A stretch of 64,000 nucleotides of DNA from Ricordea florida (GCA_949710005.1 OX453274.1:26120740-26184739); one strand, 5' to 3'; counted from the stretch's first letter, positions 1-12,097 are shown. Program-made: numbers and translations. Notes: generated by a model not told the origin, from the letters alone.

Positions 1-1734
1 GGCTATCTTCATTTGATCGGGAACGGTACCAGAACTTAACGATAAATTCGTTATGTACATTAATGGCTGGACTATTAAATCTATTATTTCTTTAATTACG
101 TTCATAGTAATTTGGTCATAGCCTGCAGCAGTTCCTGCACGAAAACTAGCACAAATTTCAATAATTTCCTGCTCAGTAGTTGGCTGTAGGTATACCGAAT
201 TCATAAATGCTCCAGAAAGAAAAGAACGGTGAGAAGTGAGACAAGGTGGAATTGAGTTTGCTAAATTAGGTCCGATATTTGTGAAGTATACACAGAAATG
301 GTACGCGATCTGAGTTGGATCGGATATTTCTTTGTCATCAACGTTAAACGTCGTTGGTAAATTACTCTTACTTTTTTTGTTATTTATTATTTCATTGAGT
401 ATAGTCCAAGTTGATTTCATATTTGATTTACGTTCCTCTAATTTCTTCGCATAATATATACGTTTAGCGGCACGTAAAGAACTAGTTAATTTATTTCTGT
501 ATTTTTTGTACTGATTTTCGCAGTCAGAAGAGGGATTATAGAGATAGCGCTTATATAAAATATTTTTCCTTTTTATGGATTTAAGAAGACCCTTGGACAA
601 CCAACGCTTGTTCAAATGACCATTTCTTGCCTTTACCTTTTTCAGAGGAAAGCACTTATTATATGAGGCAATATATTTGCTCAAAAAAGTTTCATAAGCG
701 GAATTTGGGTCACTGTGTCCAGTCACGTCATCCCAATTAACAGTTTGAAGTTCGGCTTTAAATGCAGCCATATTATTTGCATTTTTATCACGGAAGGTGA
801 CATAAATTTTTTTACTTGTATTCTTACAATGATCAGATAATATTGTGAAGATAGGAAGATGGTCAGAAATGTCAGTAAACAGCAAACCACTAGCAGAACA
901 ATTTTTTGGGTCGTTTGTAAAGATATTATCAATTAGCGTAGCTGAGTTTGAGGTTATTCTTGTTGGCCGAGAAATCAATGGGAAAAACGATCTGGAGAAC
1001 ATTATGTCTAAAAATTCACCTGTTTTGTCATGAGACTGATGCTTCATTAAGTCTACATTCCAATCGGCCATAATGTAGCACTTTTTATTCTCTTTAGAAA
1101 TTCGAGTGATAAGTAAATCAAGATCATTAATGAATTCTTGTAAACTTTGTTTGGGCGGCCTATAAATAACACCTACAATTAAGTTCCTTTCTTTTTGTCT
1201 ATTCACTTCCACAAACATTGACTCTGCAGTCTCATCACTGGAGAAAGAAATATCTGAACGCCATTTAAATTCGAGGCTATCGGCTAAATAGAGACCAACA
1301 CCTCCGCCAGATGTGTTAGTGCGATGTTTATGAATAAAACTATAACCAGGAATATTGGAATTATGCGATGAATCTTGCAGCCAAGTTTCGGTGATTCCGA
1401 TAAAAGAAAATCTTAAGTTAACAGTAGCTAATAGATTCGTTAGTCTACTTAGATTGCATTGAAGACTACGCGCATTTACATGCATAAATGAAGAGCGGTT
1501 GTTATCAATTTTTTGTTTTTGTAAGAGATCATTAAATTGTTCTTCAACATAATACTCGCAGTTGCCTAGTTCGGAAAACATATTAGAGTCTGGGTCTATA
1601 TCTTTACAAAGACTTAAGTTTGTATGTATTTCAGATAATAAAGGATTCAGCTTCAGACAAGACAATCTATCCACATCATAGTTAACCCGCCCATTAAGTT
1701 GTTCAAACACAGCTAATCTAAAATTTTCATCATC
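1..1734 (-). CDS. Non-LTR retrotransposon (LINE) ORF2, endonuclease plus start of reverse transcriptase, partial
   Basis: An uninterrupted minus-strand reading frame of about 578 codons opens after a TAA at 1735-1737 and runs off the left edge. The first ATG is at 1581. The N-terminal half is an apurinic-type endonuclease: SFIGITETWL, a Gly-rich GGGVGLYLAD segment, LIVGVIYRPP, the metal-site-like MADWNVDL, and LFTDISDHLPIF near its end. A basic linker follows, then the start of the reverse transcriptase (FRAGTAAGYDQI, then LSSGTVPDQMKIA at the edge). The YADD box lies outside the window. The order endonuclease-then-RT is that of CR1/L2-type LINEs; the exact clade is not settled. No stop or frameshift is visible, so this is probably a young copy. 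It sits where a downstream intron of the Ig gene would be. Confidence 0.9.
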
Positions 1735-1778
1735 TTAATGGAAAAACGGCAATTCACGTAAATATGGGTTTACTTATC

Positions 1779-2090
1779 TTATCCCTCATCATGAGATACC
1801 TGACGCTTGTCGCGAATTATTAAGCGATCTAGAATAAAGTATGCAGTTTTCCCTGCCTTCTTGGCTGCTTTTAGCTTTTCGACTTGACTGGCTCGTTTCT
1901 CCAAAGTGGCGACAGCTAGATCTTCGCAAATCAATAAGCCCTCAGGTTTCTCCTTCTTTACGAGTTCTTTAAAAGCTAGCTTCGCGAGGTTTTGCGGGAG
2001 TCGTATTTCTAGTCTCCCAATTGCACACCATGTGTGTGCAATAAGTGTAAGAGCTATTGCAGATTGACTGTGGGATATTATTGCCTGTTG
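1779..2090 (-). other. Unrecognised open stretch upstream of the LINE ORF2
   Basis: A 103-codon stop-free frame without a clear ATG. It is rich in Lys and Leu and includes RLEIRLPQNLAKLAFKELV and TAYFILDRLIIRDKRQ. It ends at TAA 1779-1781, just before the LINE ORF2. It could be the tail of a LINE ORF1 or an unrelated exon. I cannot assign a family. Confidence 0.3.
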
Positions 2091-2568
2091 CTAAACACCC
2101 TCTCAAATGTCTTTACATGTACGTCTGTAAGGGTTAAAAAACAATACCACCACCATTTTCCAGTAGTTATGCATGATCATGCAGGCTTCAGTGCAATAAA
2201 ATTGCCAGCTTTTGGAAGGTTCAAGCCAACACTTCAATTCACCCAAAGGACCACCATGCGCTACAACCATAGTATTCCGTCATGTAAAAAACCGTCAGTT
2301 ACACTAAAATTCACCACTCAAGCCATGCACATTTTACCCATCCAGCTATGGCGCCTTATGAATTCTACCAATATTGGAGTAAAGTTACAGCATGGTTGTG
2401 TACCATAGATTGCAAGCAGAACGACAAACACGACGACTCGAATAGTTCATGCAGACTGTTAAAAATAAGTCATAAAGAAGAGTTTGATGATAAGCACTAT
2501 ACATTTCGAGTCCATGCATCTTTATCATGCAGAAGTCTTTCATTAACCAGGTCATTCTGTCCACTCAC
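2091..2568. other. Non-coding, probable intron of Ig gene A
   Basis: Short open frames occur on the plus strand, but none has a recognisable domain or good exon signals. Nothing else seen. Confidence 0.4.
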
Positions 2569-2750
2569 CATTAACGGTTATGTTGACGTTGTTGCTGGTA
2601 ACAGTTCCAACAGAGTTGTTTGCAACACACTCAAAACCCAGGATTTTCTTCAATCAACACGACTCCATCTCGAGCAGAGTAACGCTTGCTTCAGGATTGG
2701 CCTGAGCAGTGCAGTAAAAAAGCAACCACGGTTTCAATGCCTACTTTTTT
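2569..2750 (-). pseudogene. Damaged Ig-domain exon (Ig8 of gene A)
   Basis: Reads CTAQANPEASVTLL, then an in-frame TGA, then GFECVANNSVGTVTSNNV and a donor GT at 2568-2567. This is clearly a sister of the intact Ig6 exon (CTAEANPPTD...YRCQANNSVGSG). Between the two Cys strands the expected reading is restored only in another frame (RDGVVLIEENPG). One base therefore appears lost near 2665 and one gained near 2630. The upstream half of the domain and the acceptor are not clear. It is either a dead exon or a consensus error in the assembly. Confidence 0.65.
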
Positions 2751-3452
2751 GTGTTAAATTAGTTGTTAAAGTGACATTCTCTGGCTTTTATGTTAACACA
2801 AAAGGAGTAGACAGGATCAACTAAAACAGCTGAACTCACTGAATGAATGTTTTATCTTGTAATTCAACACAGTAATTCTGATCCAAAAAAATAAACTCTC
2901 CACTGTGCTGTAAATAAAAATTGTAGCCAACAGTCTCTGTGTCCTCGAGCAAGAATCTGACAAAGATGGGGTAGTAAATGGATAGAACGTAATTCCGTGG
3001 TTTGCAAGTTTAATTTGAAACCGTAACTGAAAATTGTTTTGTTTTATTGGACCATGTGCACCCGTTGTATTTGAGCTTATTATTATTGAAAATTACTTGG
3101 AAACCGCCCCAGTGATAACTGATTCTGGTCACAGAAAATTAGAATGAAAGGAGTAAAAATACCGCATAATATTTCTAGATGACTTTGATCATTAATGCCT
3201 GCCTTCATGTCTCAAATGGTAAGAGATGCATTCCGCACCTGGCATCCAATCTTATCAGTGGAAAATAAATGAAATGATTATAACAAAATTTCAAAGTAAC
3301 CAGTCAAGATCCTATTCAAGGGAAGACAGATCAATCTGAGAAAGGAAAGTAAGGCTCATGGTCGTTGGCTCAGAGTCAGCCAATTCTTTGGTTTATTGAT
3401 ACGGCATTCGATCTCTTGCTAAGATAAAGGCTGCCAATACTTAGAAACTTAC
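2751..3452. other. Intron, no recognised feature
   Basis: AT-rich sequence between Ig8 and Ig7 with no open frame, repeat or RNA gene that I can identify. Confidence 0.5.
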
Positions 3453-3700
3453 AGTGTACAAAAATATGAATTGTTGCCGATCATTGCCACACTCATTGGA
3501 CGCATCACATCTGTAGGCGCCAGCATCATTTCTGTTAATATTATTCAGGTTTAGCTCCTTTACCGCAATGATCTGACCATTGTCAATTCTGGTCCATCGA
3601 AACGATGGTGGAGGAGTTCCAGTTGCATTGCAATAAAAGATCCTGGTGATCCCTTCTGTTAAGTTCTGATTCATATTCATGGGTACGATGGAAGACGCAA
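3453..3700 (-). CDS. Ig-domain exon Ig7 of gene A (phase-breaking)
   Basis: Acceptor CCACAG precedes base 3700 and donor GTAAGT follows base 3453. The domain has FYCNATGTPPPSFRWTR with the first Cys and core Trp, and NDAGAYRCDASNECG with the D-x-G-x-Y-x-C motif of Ig folds. The exon enters in phase 1 like its sisters, but at 248 nt it is not a multiple of three and leaves in phase 0. The six upstream Ig exons are all multiples of three. Either the real donor differs or a small indel is present. With the broken Ig8 next to it, this suggests decay of the gene's visible 3' end. Confidence 0.75.
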
Positions 3701-4830
3701 CTGTGGTTCACATGCACATGACGAGAGATTGTCATTTAAATAACGGAAGAAAGTTGGCATATAGAAAAGAAGGGCAAATTGACCCTCGAGGGTAAAATAT
3801 ATATCAACGCACGTTTCCATCAGCGGTGCAAATATGTCATTTATTTCATATACTCATAGACTCAAATTTATGTCATTCCTGACACGGGCATATAAAAGTA
3901 TGAACCCATCATTACCTGGTCCCATCGTGGACGAGTACTTTATCCCACCAAGTAGAGCGTCACACCAATATTCGCAAAGTCACGGATTGAAATCCAGACA
4001 GGCCGTCTTTTTTTTTTTTTTTTTTTTTTTTTGCGGGGGGGGGGGGGGGGGGGGGCTCAAAGTTGTGAAAAAAAAATGTAAGGATCAAATGGTTAACGTT
4101 TCCATCCGCGACGCCAAAAATATGATTCATCTTATGTACTTAAATTGATGAGAATTTGATGATCCTCCATTTACAATTAAGACCACAAACATTACGTTTC
4201 TGAAACTTATAATGACTAACTCTTTACACTACAATCTACTTAAGACAAGTATTTTCAAGATCTGTATAAGCGTTGTATATAAACCGCAAATTACCATTAG
4301 AATGGCTTTAAAATACTGTAATAAAAGCCAAGTATAAGATGGTAACAAAAGTTACGGAGGTAATAAACAGAGCAAGTGCAGTTGCACGACACAATAATAT
4401 TGAAACAGCAAAAGCAACAACAAGAATTGGACATTCAGAAAACATAATGTCGTCTAAGAAATAAGCAATTTCTGACAAAGAGACGATTTAACACCATGAC
4501 AACAAATCATAACCACCGTGGAGAGCCTTTTGTGAGCTACAATACATGGCAATGTCCCACTTATGATACTGTTAAACGGGTACATGTACACAATCTTCAC
4601 TTCTACAAGTAATAACAGTACAATGATCAATATTTATATATGTACAGTTTGTGTAAGGCAGATTTTGATTGTCGTACACAAGTACTATACAGATGCATTC
4701 AGGCTATTTTATTGCAGAGTACAGTTCACACGACTAAGCACCTTTATGGCAAAATTATTTCCAAGCTACTGCAGCTGGTCCATAAATCAAAAACTCAAGC
4801 AATGTAAAAAAAAAACACTGCAACACTTAC
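3701..4830. other. Intron containing a poly-T/poly-G tract
   Basis: The interval between Ig7 and Ig6 holds a run of about 25 T (4008-4032) followed by GC and about 21 G (4035-4055). Plus-strand open frames here match no family. Confidence 0.5.
4008..4055. repeat. Homopolymer tract: poly-T then poly-G
   Basis: About 25 T, a GC, then about 21 G. The G run can form quadruplex structures, and such tracts are also common assembly artefacts. Confidence 0.9.
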
Positions 4831-5091
4831 CACTAAATGTCAGGGTGACATTGTTACTTGCCCCACTTCCTACAGAGTTGTTTGCCTGGCATCTGTAGTG
4901 AGCAACCCCTTGAGTTGTGATGGACTCATACCACATGCCAGGGGCTGATGCTGCTACCGTGGTATCATTTCTGTATAACATAACATCAGTGGGAGGATTG
5001 GCTTCAGCTGTGCAGGTCAGTTGCACCACTTGTCTAGTACAGGTTGTGTATCCTGATATGTTTGTCATTAGCTGGACATTATATGGCTCAT
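4831..5091 (-). CDS. Ig-domain exon Ig6 of gene A
   Basis: Acceptor CTTGTCCAG lies just above 5091 and donor GTAAGTG follows 4831. Phase is 1-1 and length 261 nt. It encodes one Ig domain: VVQLTCTAEANPPTDVMLYR for the first Cys strand and GVAHYRCQANNSVGSGASNN for the second, with several N-glycosylation sequons. The B-C strand wording CxAEANPP is shared with Ig5 and Ig8, so these three domains form a subgroup probably made by exon duplication. Confidence 0.88.
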
Positions 5092-5453
5092 CTGGACAAG
5101 AAAGGATATATTCAATTAACAATGTGACTGAAATACACCGTATGTCGGTGCAAAAACTTGTAGTATGTCGCTTTTCTAAAAGGGTACAATGACTGTGAGA
5201 GCTTTTCAGTCGTTTTCTACCCAAGTTAGACGATTGAAATCCTGTCAATTTGGTCGTTTTGTACTTATGCTATAGATTGTCGAAGCTGGACTCGAACAAG
5301 ATGAAGACCTATGATTTTAACGAACAGGTGTAAAGAATATTCTTGGTTTGCTTTTCTCTTCTACTTAAGTATAATGTGCTACTGTCAGACGTTTATTTAA
5401 ATTTAGACACAATTATCAAAGTTAATAGCTACTAAACTTTGGTATAGAACTTA

Positions 5454-6671
5454 GGCTGTCCGCGTAAGAGAGGAGAAGGCAATTTTCGGACCTTTTCCGT
5501 TTTGGCTGATTTTTTCAGTGAAAGTCAGCCATTATGTCCCATGTACAAATATCACATTTGTTTGGATCAATTCGATTTATTTCATTTTTTGCGAGGCTGT
5601 TTCTGAGACAACCTCAGCGTTGCCCGATTTGCCTTCCGACACTCTCAGATTTAGCCCTATACTTAGGGAGCTGCCAAACTAGAACTTTTTCACAAAACAA
5701 GCTGAACTTTTCACATATTCAAGTTTAATCTCTCCTTAATACTTGACATGTAGTACAGAAAAGCTTGGAACAAGTTTGACCGAACAAAAAAGCTTTGAAG
5801 ATAACCTCTGTCACAATACAAAATAAGCGAAACGTGACATACCTTCAGTTGAGTAGTATTTTCTCCAATGTGGCACCTAAGTTAAGGCAAACTTGATCAT
5901 AACACGAAAGTACTAGGGCCAGACAAGTGATTTACAGAATAAAATCTGTGGGCACTCTACGCCCTGCGTTGAAGGAAATTGCCCTAAATTACCAAATCTG
6001 TGCCATTTTGCTGTACGCTTACATTTCGGCGGTGCGACCGATAAACTAATTGTCCAACTAAAAACGCTTTGGAATTTAAGGTAACATCAACAGTCCGCCT
6101 CATTAGTTGAAAATAAACATTTTCGGTTGTTTTTGCCGTTGTTTACAACAGATTCAAATGTCCGTAACAATGCTATGAAACCAACGACCGATATCCGATC
6201 CGCATCACAAATATGCAAATTGACTGAAAACCCGATGTGTGTTTGTTCCTCATGAAAAAACCTTTTTTAGGGTTCATTTCCAAGAAATTGGATTAATTTT
6301 TACCCGAAAAAAAATTGCCTTAAGACTCTACGTGAACGTTCTTTGGAAAATTTCCCCTTTTCGCCCAATGCACTGCATTTTGTTTTTCTGCTCAATCCTG
6401 TCAATTTCATTTTGCATTCCAATTCAATTACAACATTGCCGCAACTCGGTCTTCAAATAAATCATACTGCTTACTTTTAAATTAATAATCGTCTTTTCTC
6501 ACATTAAAACAACTCCATTTGGTGTCCGATAAAGAACCTTTTCTTGGAGTAAAGGAGATATTAATTCTTCTGTCTTTTTTTAGTGGGAGTACAAAACTGC
6601 TTCTTTGGCCGTAATTTAATTACATGAAAACGACTTTGAAAAGTTCATTTTTCTCCGAATTCTCGTGAGCG
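5454..6671 (+). repeat. Left arm of foldback element
   Basis: Inverted counterpart of 7083-8321. Matching stretches include the terminal 60 bp, the ATGTCCCATGTACAAATATC block near 5533, and the inner end CTCCGAATT near 6655. Confidence 0.85.
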
Positions 6672-7082
6672 CAGACCTGGCTCTCAGTTGCAAGAGCTGG
6701 AATTCGAGGATTTTCGCCAACTCAGCTTGCTGACATGAACATCTGCACAGACAACTTTTGGGAGGCATAGACAACTATTGGGAAGATGTTGGCGAGCACA
6801 GAAGTCATGCAAATACCCTGGCCACACTGGAAAAATTGTTTTTTAACAATAAATTCTAACAATAGCGATGATAAGTTCGGTTTCAGTAATATCATATTTT
6901 GACAAGTGGCAGCTAGCAAGATGCGTGGAAACATCTGATTTGCGCTCGTAGAGTAAAACATGGCTCTCCTCGCCCCTACTAGACGCGCCTGGAGTATGTA
7001 AAATTTCAAGTAAAGAACAAGTGGAAGGAGAAATACTCATTTTTCGCATTTCTTCATTACCGTAATGAAAACAAAGGTGTGT

Positions 7083-8321
7083 GCATCACGACAATTCGGA
7101 GAAAAATGAACTTTTCAAAGTCGTTTTCATGTAATTAAATTACGGGCAAAGAAGCAGTTTTGTACTCCCACTAAAAAGAAGCAGAGGAATTAATATCTCC
7201 GTTACTCCAAGAAAAGGTTCTTTATCGAGCACCAAATGGAGTTGTTTTAATATGAGGATAGACGATGATTTATTTAAAAGTAAGCAGTATGATTTATTTG
7301 AAGACCGCGTTGCGGTAATGTTGTAATTGAATTGGAATGCAAAATGAAATTGACAGGATTGAGCAGAAAAATAAAATGCAGTGTATTGGGCAAAAAGGGG
7401 AAATTTTCCAAAGAACGTTCACGTAGAGTCTTAACGTAGAGTCTTAGCAATTTTTTTTCGGGTAAAAATTACCCTAAAAAATGAACCCTAAAAAAGGTTT
7501 TTTCAAAAAAGGTTTTTTCATGAGGAACAAACACACATGGGTTTTCAGTCAATTTGCATATTTGTGATGCGGATCGGATATTAGTCCTTGGTTTCATAGC
7601 ACTCTTACGGACATTTGCATCTGTTGTAAACAACGGCAAAAACAACCAAAAATAGTGTTTATTTGCAACTAATGAGGCGGACTGTTGATGTTAACTTAAG
7701 TTCCAAAGAGTTTTTAGTTGGACAGTTAGTCTATCGGTCGTACCGCCGAAATGTAAGCGTCCAGCAAAATGGTGCAGATTTGGTAATTTAGCGCAATTTC
7801 CTACAACGCAGGGCGTAGAGTGCCCACAGATTTTATTCTGTAAATCACTAGTCTGGCCCTAGTACTTTCGTGTCATGATTCAGTTTACCTTAACTTAGGT
7901 GCCACATTGGAGAAAATACTACTCAACTGAAGGTATGTCATGTTTTGCTTATTTTGTATTGTGACAGAGGTTATTTTCAAAGCCTTTTTGTTCGGTCAAA
8001 CTTGTTCCAAGTTTTTCTGTATTACATGTCAAGTATTAAGGAGAGATTAAACTTGAATATGTGAAAAGTTCAGCTTGTTTTGTGAAAAAGTTCTAGTTTG
8101 GCAGCTCCCTAAGTATAGGGCTAAATCTGAGAGTGTCGGAAGGCAAATCGGGCAACACTGAGGTTGTCTCACAAGCCGCCTCGCAAAAAATGAAATAAAT
8201 CGAATTGATCCAAACAAATGTGATATTTGTACATGGGACATAATGGCTGACTTTCACTGAAAAAATCAGCCAAAACGGAAAAGGTCCGAAAATTGCCTTC
8301 TCCGTTCTTACGCGGATAGCC
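7083..8321 (-). repeat. Right arm of foldback element
   Basis: Inverted counterpart of the left arm. It differs by scattered substitutions and a small local duplication near 7420-7520. Confidence 0.85.
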
Positions 8322-9175
8322 TCTTAAATGTGTACTGATTATAAACGCGAGTTTACTGAAAGCAAGTAAACTTCTACAATGACCTGGTTGAATCAGAACG
8401 GTGTTGTTCTCACTAGCTTTCCTGAATGTGATATATAAGACTTTCAGAGGAAACGGGTACAAATCAACTGAAGGCTGGTTACGAAAGTGAGAACACAATG
8501 TCACACTTCAATGAAGGAACATGTAAAATACAGAGCTTCTTACAGAGTGCTGTTGAAATACGTCTATGCAGGACTTTTTAGGCTTATACTGTAATGTGTA
8601 TGCAAAAACTTCAACATGCTTATAGGATAAGAGCACTTCAATAACATCCAAACAGTGCAGACAGTTGAAACTCAGTGAGTGCAGAAATTTGGATCTAAAT
8701 TTTTGCATGTATCTTACTAAGAGGTAATCGAATGACCTTCGGTGCGATTTTGTAAAAAAAGAACAAATTGTACTCGGCCTACACGCTCGTGCAATTTCAG
8801 TCTTTGAAAAGTTTACTTGTATCCGTTTATTCAAAATTTTCATCGAAACCACTTGACTACCTACATACATTGCATACCTTATTTGTCCATGTAAAATCCA
8901 GCACGCAAAACTTCATGTAAATAAAGGCCGTGATTTCTTATTTACCTTAAAGCCCATGGGAAACTTGAATAATTAATAATTGCTACAACCAAATCTTAAA
9001 TACAATTGCTTTGCAAATTTTCAGTTATCGTGCCCTTTCAAAAATGTATCTAAGAAATATGACATCCATTTCTCACATTTTAACTACCACAATTATGCCT
9101 TTTCTCGTTGTACTGTAAGTACTTTAAAAAAAGCCATTCATCTTATAAACACTACTCTGAGCTTGATGTACTTAC
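8322..9175. other. Intron, no recognised feature
   Basis: Sequence between the foldback element and Ig5. Short minus-strand open frames (8169-8504, 8508-8870) have no domain and no exon signals. Confidence 0.45.
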
Positions 9176-9448
9176 AATGCACTGCAATAGTAATTTCCTT
9201 CACTGGTCCAGGACCAAAACTGTTAAAAGGAACACATTTGCAACGAGCTTGGTTGACCCTCTCAGTGACCGATGTTTGAAGCTCAGCTGGATGTGAGGTG
9301 ATATTGATTAAAGATATGTCATCTTTGTAGATCATGTATTCAGCGGGTGGGTTGGCCTCTGCTGAGCATGTTACATTAAATGTGTTATTTACCACAGTAA
9401 GATTGTTCTGTAAGGTGGTCATAACTTGGGTGCCAAAAGGACGGAAAT
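9176..9448 (-). CDS. Ig-domain exon Ig5 of gene A
   Basis: Acceptor TGTTTTAG lies above 9448 and donor GTAAGTA below 9176. Phase is 1-1 and length 273 nt. NTFNVTCSAEANPPAEYMIY gives the first Cys strand and VNQARCKCVPFNSFGPGPV the second. It is close in sequence to Ig6. The downstream donor wording (VHC at the exon edge) is like Ig3 and Ig2. Confidence 0.85.
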
Positions 9449-10866
9449 CTAAAACACAAAATGAAGGAATTACATCCAGGGATTAGGAAGAAAAAGAGGC
9501 AAATGACCCTATGGCCCCTGTCATTGCAAAGTTATGGGCCTTGTATGAAACGTGTGGGCCATTAGGGTAATTAAATGGGCCAGGAAAAAATTTAACAAAG
9601 AATATGTAATTCTTTATTGCTTGTATTTTTTCGGAGGCAATTGAGAATGATAAAAGACGCAAATATATTCAAAGCACCCGAAAATAATGAAAGCACTTGG
9701 AACTCCGAGCAAGAGCCTCGTTTTCGGACTTGCGTTGAGGATCTGGGGACAAAAATGAAGCAAACGCGAATCGAAGAGCGAAGGCACCGTGGTTTTCCGC
9801 TTGTTTATTCGTCATTAAACTGAAAATTTTACAAATTAAAATCCTTTTAAAAAAGTGGTGTATATTTTACTAGCTGCTTTGCAGCTTGGGCGCATCACAG
9901 GCCCGGTAAGTTCTTCTTTTAATGCGCCATTTCGTAGCTTTGTACGCCATACGCGTATGGCGTATGGCCTTCGTAATCCCTGCACATCTGGCAAATTGAA
10001 GGGCTGATGGCATAAAGAGCGTGCGCCACATTTAAGATCAATTCTTGGCTATGCTCAACATTGATCTTGTTTCATGATCATGGCTCTGCCAAAGTTAGTG
10101 TGGAAACAGCCCATTTCATGTGTTGTTATCCGGTAAGTGAATAATGCTCCTAATAATATACATGAAAAATAAAATTGACCTGAAATTCAAGTAATGGCCC
10201 TTTGCAAGTCATCATTCAATAACTGACATATGACTTAATTATAATTATAGTTACTAGAAATTTCAATGTGAAAGTGAGTGCTGGCGAGGAGAATTGATTT
10301 GGAATGGAGGAGGGGTAAGCAGAAAATAAGGTTAGTTAAAGATCCTCTGGATATTCCCGTTGTAAAAAGATGATGTTATTTGGAAGGAGATATGGTGGCA
10401 GCTGCTTATTTATGCTCTAACGCTTTGGTATGTTTTCAAAGCGTGTTTTTGGAATATTTCTACAGATATCGTGTTATTTTTAAAGGGAAGTTCTGAGTTC
10501 AAGTGAAGTGTGTGTAGTGTGACGGGTATGAAATACTGTTGGGACACAACTGAAACTGCAATATCAGAATAAACAAGAATGAACAATTTAATTAATACAT
10601 TCATTATGAAATTAAGCGCAACTGTATACTGTAAGATCCTGGTATAAACAATTCTCAGATATTTAATGTAAAAATTACTTCAACAAGGTAATAACAATAA
10701 CAAAGAAGTCCACTTCATAAATTCGAAATTCAGTTGCATAAGTTTTATGGTCGACTGTTGTGCATCCTCGGGCGTCAGACTTTGTGACTCAACGGCCGAA
10801 TATTTTGCCTCAACTGGCGACAGACTTTTTGGCTCAACGGTCAAAGATTTAGTCTCAACGGGCGAG
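9449..10866. other. Intron with a small direct repeat cluster
   Basis: No gene recognised. Around 10770-10885 a CTCAACGG-like motif recurs four times at 21-24 bp spacing, next to the protease-like remnant. The rest is unremarkable. Confidence 0.4.
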
Positions 10867-11232
10867 CTAGTAACTCACTTCAGCGACAGATCTGTTTACC
10901 AATTGACCTTTCACGAATATCTCCAAAGACAGGCAAGCTGGAGGCGGTAAATTACTGATAAGGCAAGTCTCTTTCTCTGGAGATTGCCCCGTTTGAAGCG
11001 AGTTGAGGAACAAAGCATCAATTTCTTCACACCTCCATTGCTGAATTGGCCACAACGGGTCGCATACTAAGGCAGACAAACTCATGAAAACCTCCTGTCG
11101 TCCTCGCGATTCATCACTAAACTGATCGTCACATTGATGAATACTTCCCCGGGCATTTAGAAACATGTAGGCAATCGAAATAAGGAAAAACCCTAACCTT
11201 TCAACTCTTCCGAATTTGTCAACCGCCAGCAA
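10867..11232 (-). pseudogene. Remnant of transposon-borne cysteine-protease-like ORF
   Basis: The minus-strand frame contains ARGSIHQCDDQFSDESRGRQ followed by EVFMSLSALVC. This is a clear relative of the ORF at 44,771-45,169 (ARGSIHQGNNRFSDISRGRQ, then CAFMSLSALLC). In that copy the residue after GRQ is Cys, the likely nucleophile of an OTU/C76-like fold. Here it is Glu, so this copy could not be catalytic. The downstream part diverges, and the fragment lies in the Ig5-Ig4 intron. Family placement rests on the motif only. Confidence 0.6.
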
Positions 11233-11854
11233 GACGTGAAGTGTGGAAAGAAGAAGTCATAGTGACGTCACATAACAAAAAACGCAAAACTGCGCATGCC
11301 CCGAATCTCATATCCGAAAAATCGAGTTTTTTCACCGCTTATATGATATGGAACACTGCTGACCATCTCAAATAGTGTGCTGTCTCGCTAAGGCTCGCCA
11401 GCAATTATAATAAGCGGATTTTATTTTATTAAATTTAGTGGTGTACAGAGTGGCAGTAAATCTATAAAAATAATAAAACGCAGGTGTGATATTATTAGAA
11501 GGTAACAATTCTGTTGATTTGCTACCCCTTCGTATTTGATATATCACTGAATTTTATATAATAAAAAAAAAAATTCATAGTTGATTAGGGATACAACATT
11601 TCTTTTCCCATCTTGAAAAATATTTTGACTCGTCTGCTGCGGTACTCATAAAAGATTTGTTAGCACTCAAAGATTGGTAGATAGACAGCGAGTAGTGCAA
11701 AACCAGTACTAACTGTATTTCGGAGGGTTACCAATATTTTCGTCTTACACTGTTGAGAGAACATAAAAATAACGCAATTGCTTCCAAACGCCCTATGAAA
11801 CAGATACGTTACGTAAACGAATATTACATTATAGTAGTGAAAGGATTGGCTTAC
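11233..11854. other. Intron, no recognised feature
   Basis: Between the protease remnant and Ig4 I see only AT-rich unique-looking sequence. Confidence 0.45.
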
Positions 11855-12097
11855 TTTCAACAGCAATAAATACATCTTTGGTTGCAGGGCTCCCAACACC
11901 ATTACTAGCAGTACACCTGTAGAATCCTTCATCCTGTTTACCAGTGATTGTAAGAGGAAAGGACACAGAACTGTTATCAAAGAGTCTTGTCCAGGTGATG
12001 TTTGCACGAGGTTTACAGTCAGCTGTACAGTCTAGAGTGACTGTATCGCTGTCATTTACAGTCTGGTTTCCAGAGATCGTTACAATGGTTGGAGGAT
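11855..12097 (-). CDS. Ig-domain exon Ig4 of gene A
   Basis: Acceptor CTTCTTACAG lies above 12097 and donor GTAAGC below 11855. Phase is 1-1 and length 243 nt. DTVTLDCTADCKPRANITWT contains the first Cys and core Trp; KQDEGFYRCTASNGVGSPA contains the second Cys. The C-strand wording NITWTR is shared with Ig2, so this is a second Ig subgroup alternating with the CxAEANPP type. Confidence 0.9.

Larger units (their letters stand above)
5454..8321. mobile_element. Foldback element with long inverted arms
   Basis: The two ends are inverted copies (GGCTGTCCGCGTAAGA at 5454 and the complement of GGCTATCCGCGTAAGA ending at 8321), and similarity runs inward for about 1.2 kb on each side with few differences. 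The roughly 410-bp centre (about 6672-7082) is unique. Both arms give the same accidental 64-codon frame in opposite directions, which illustrates their identity. No transposase is visible. A target duplication is not clear; both flanks carry CTTA. It lies in the Ig6-Ig5 intron of gene A. Confidence 0.85.

Noticed and set aside
5534..8241. The 64-residue frame found twice in opposite directions
   Set aside because: It lies in the inverted arms of the foldback element and has no domain or start context. Its identity reflects the arms, not coding constraint.
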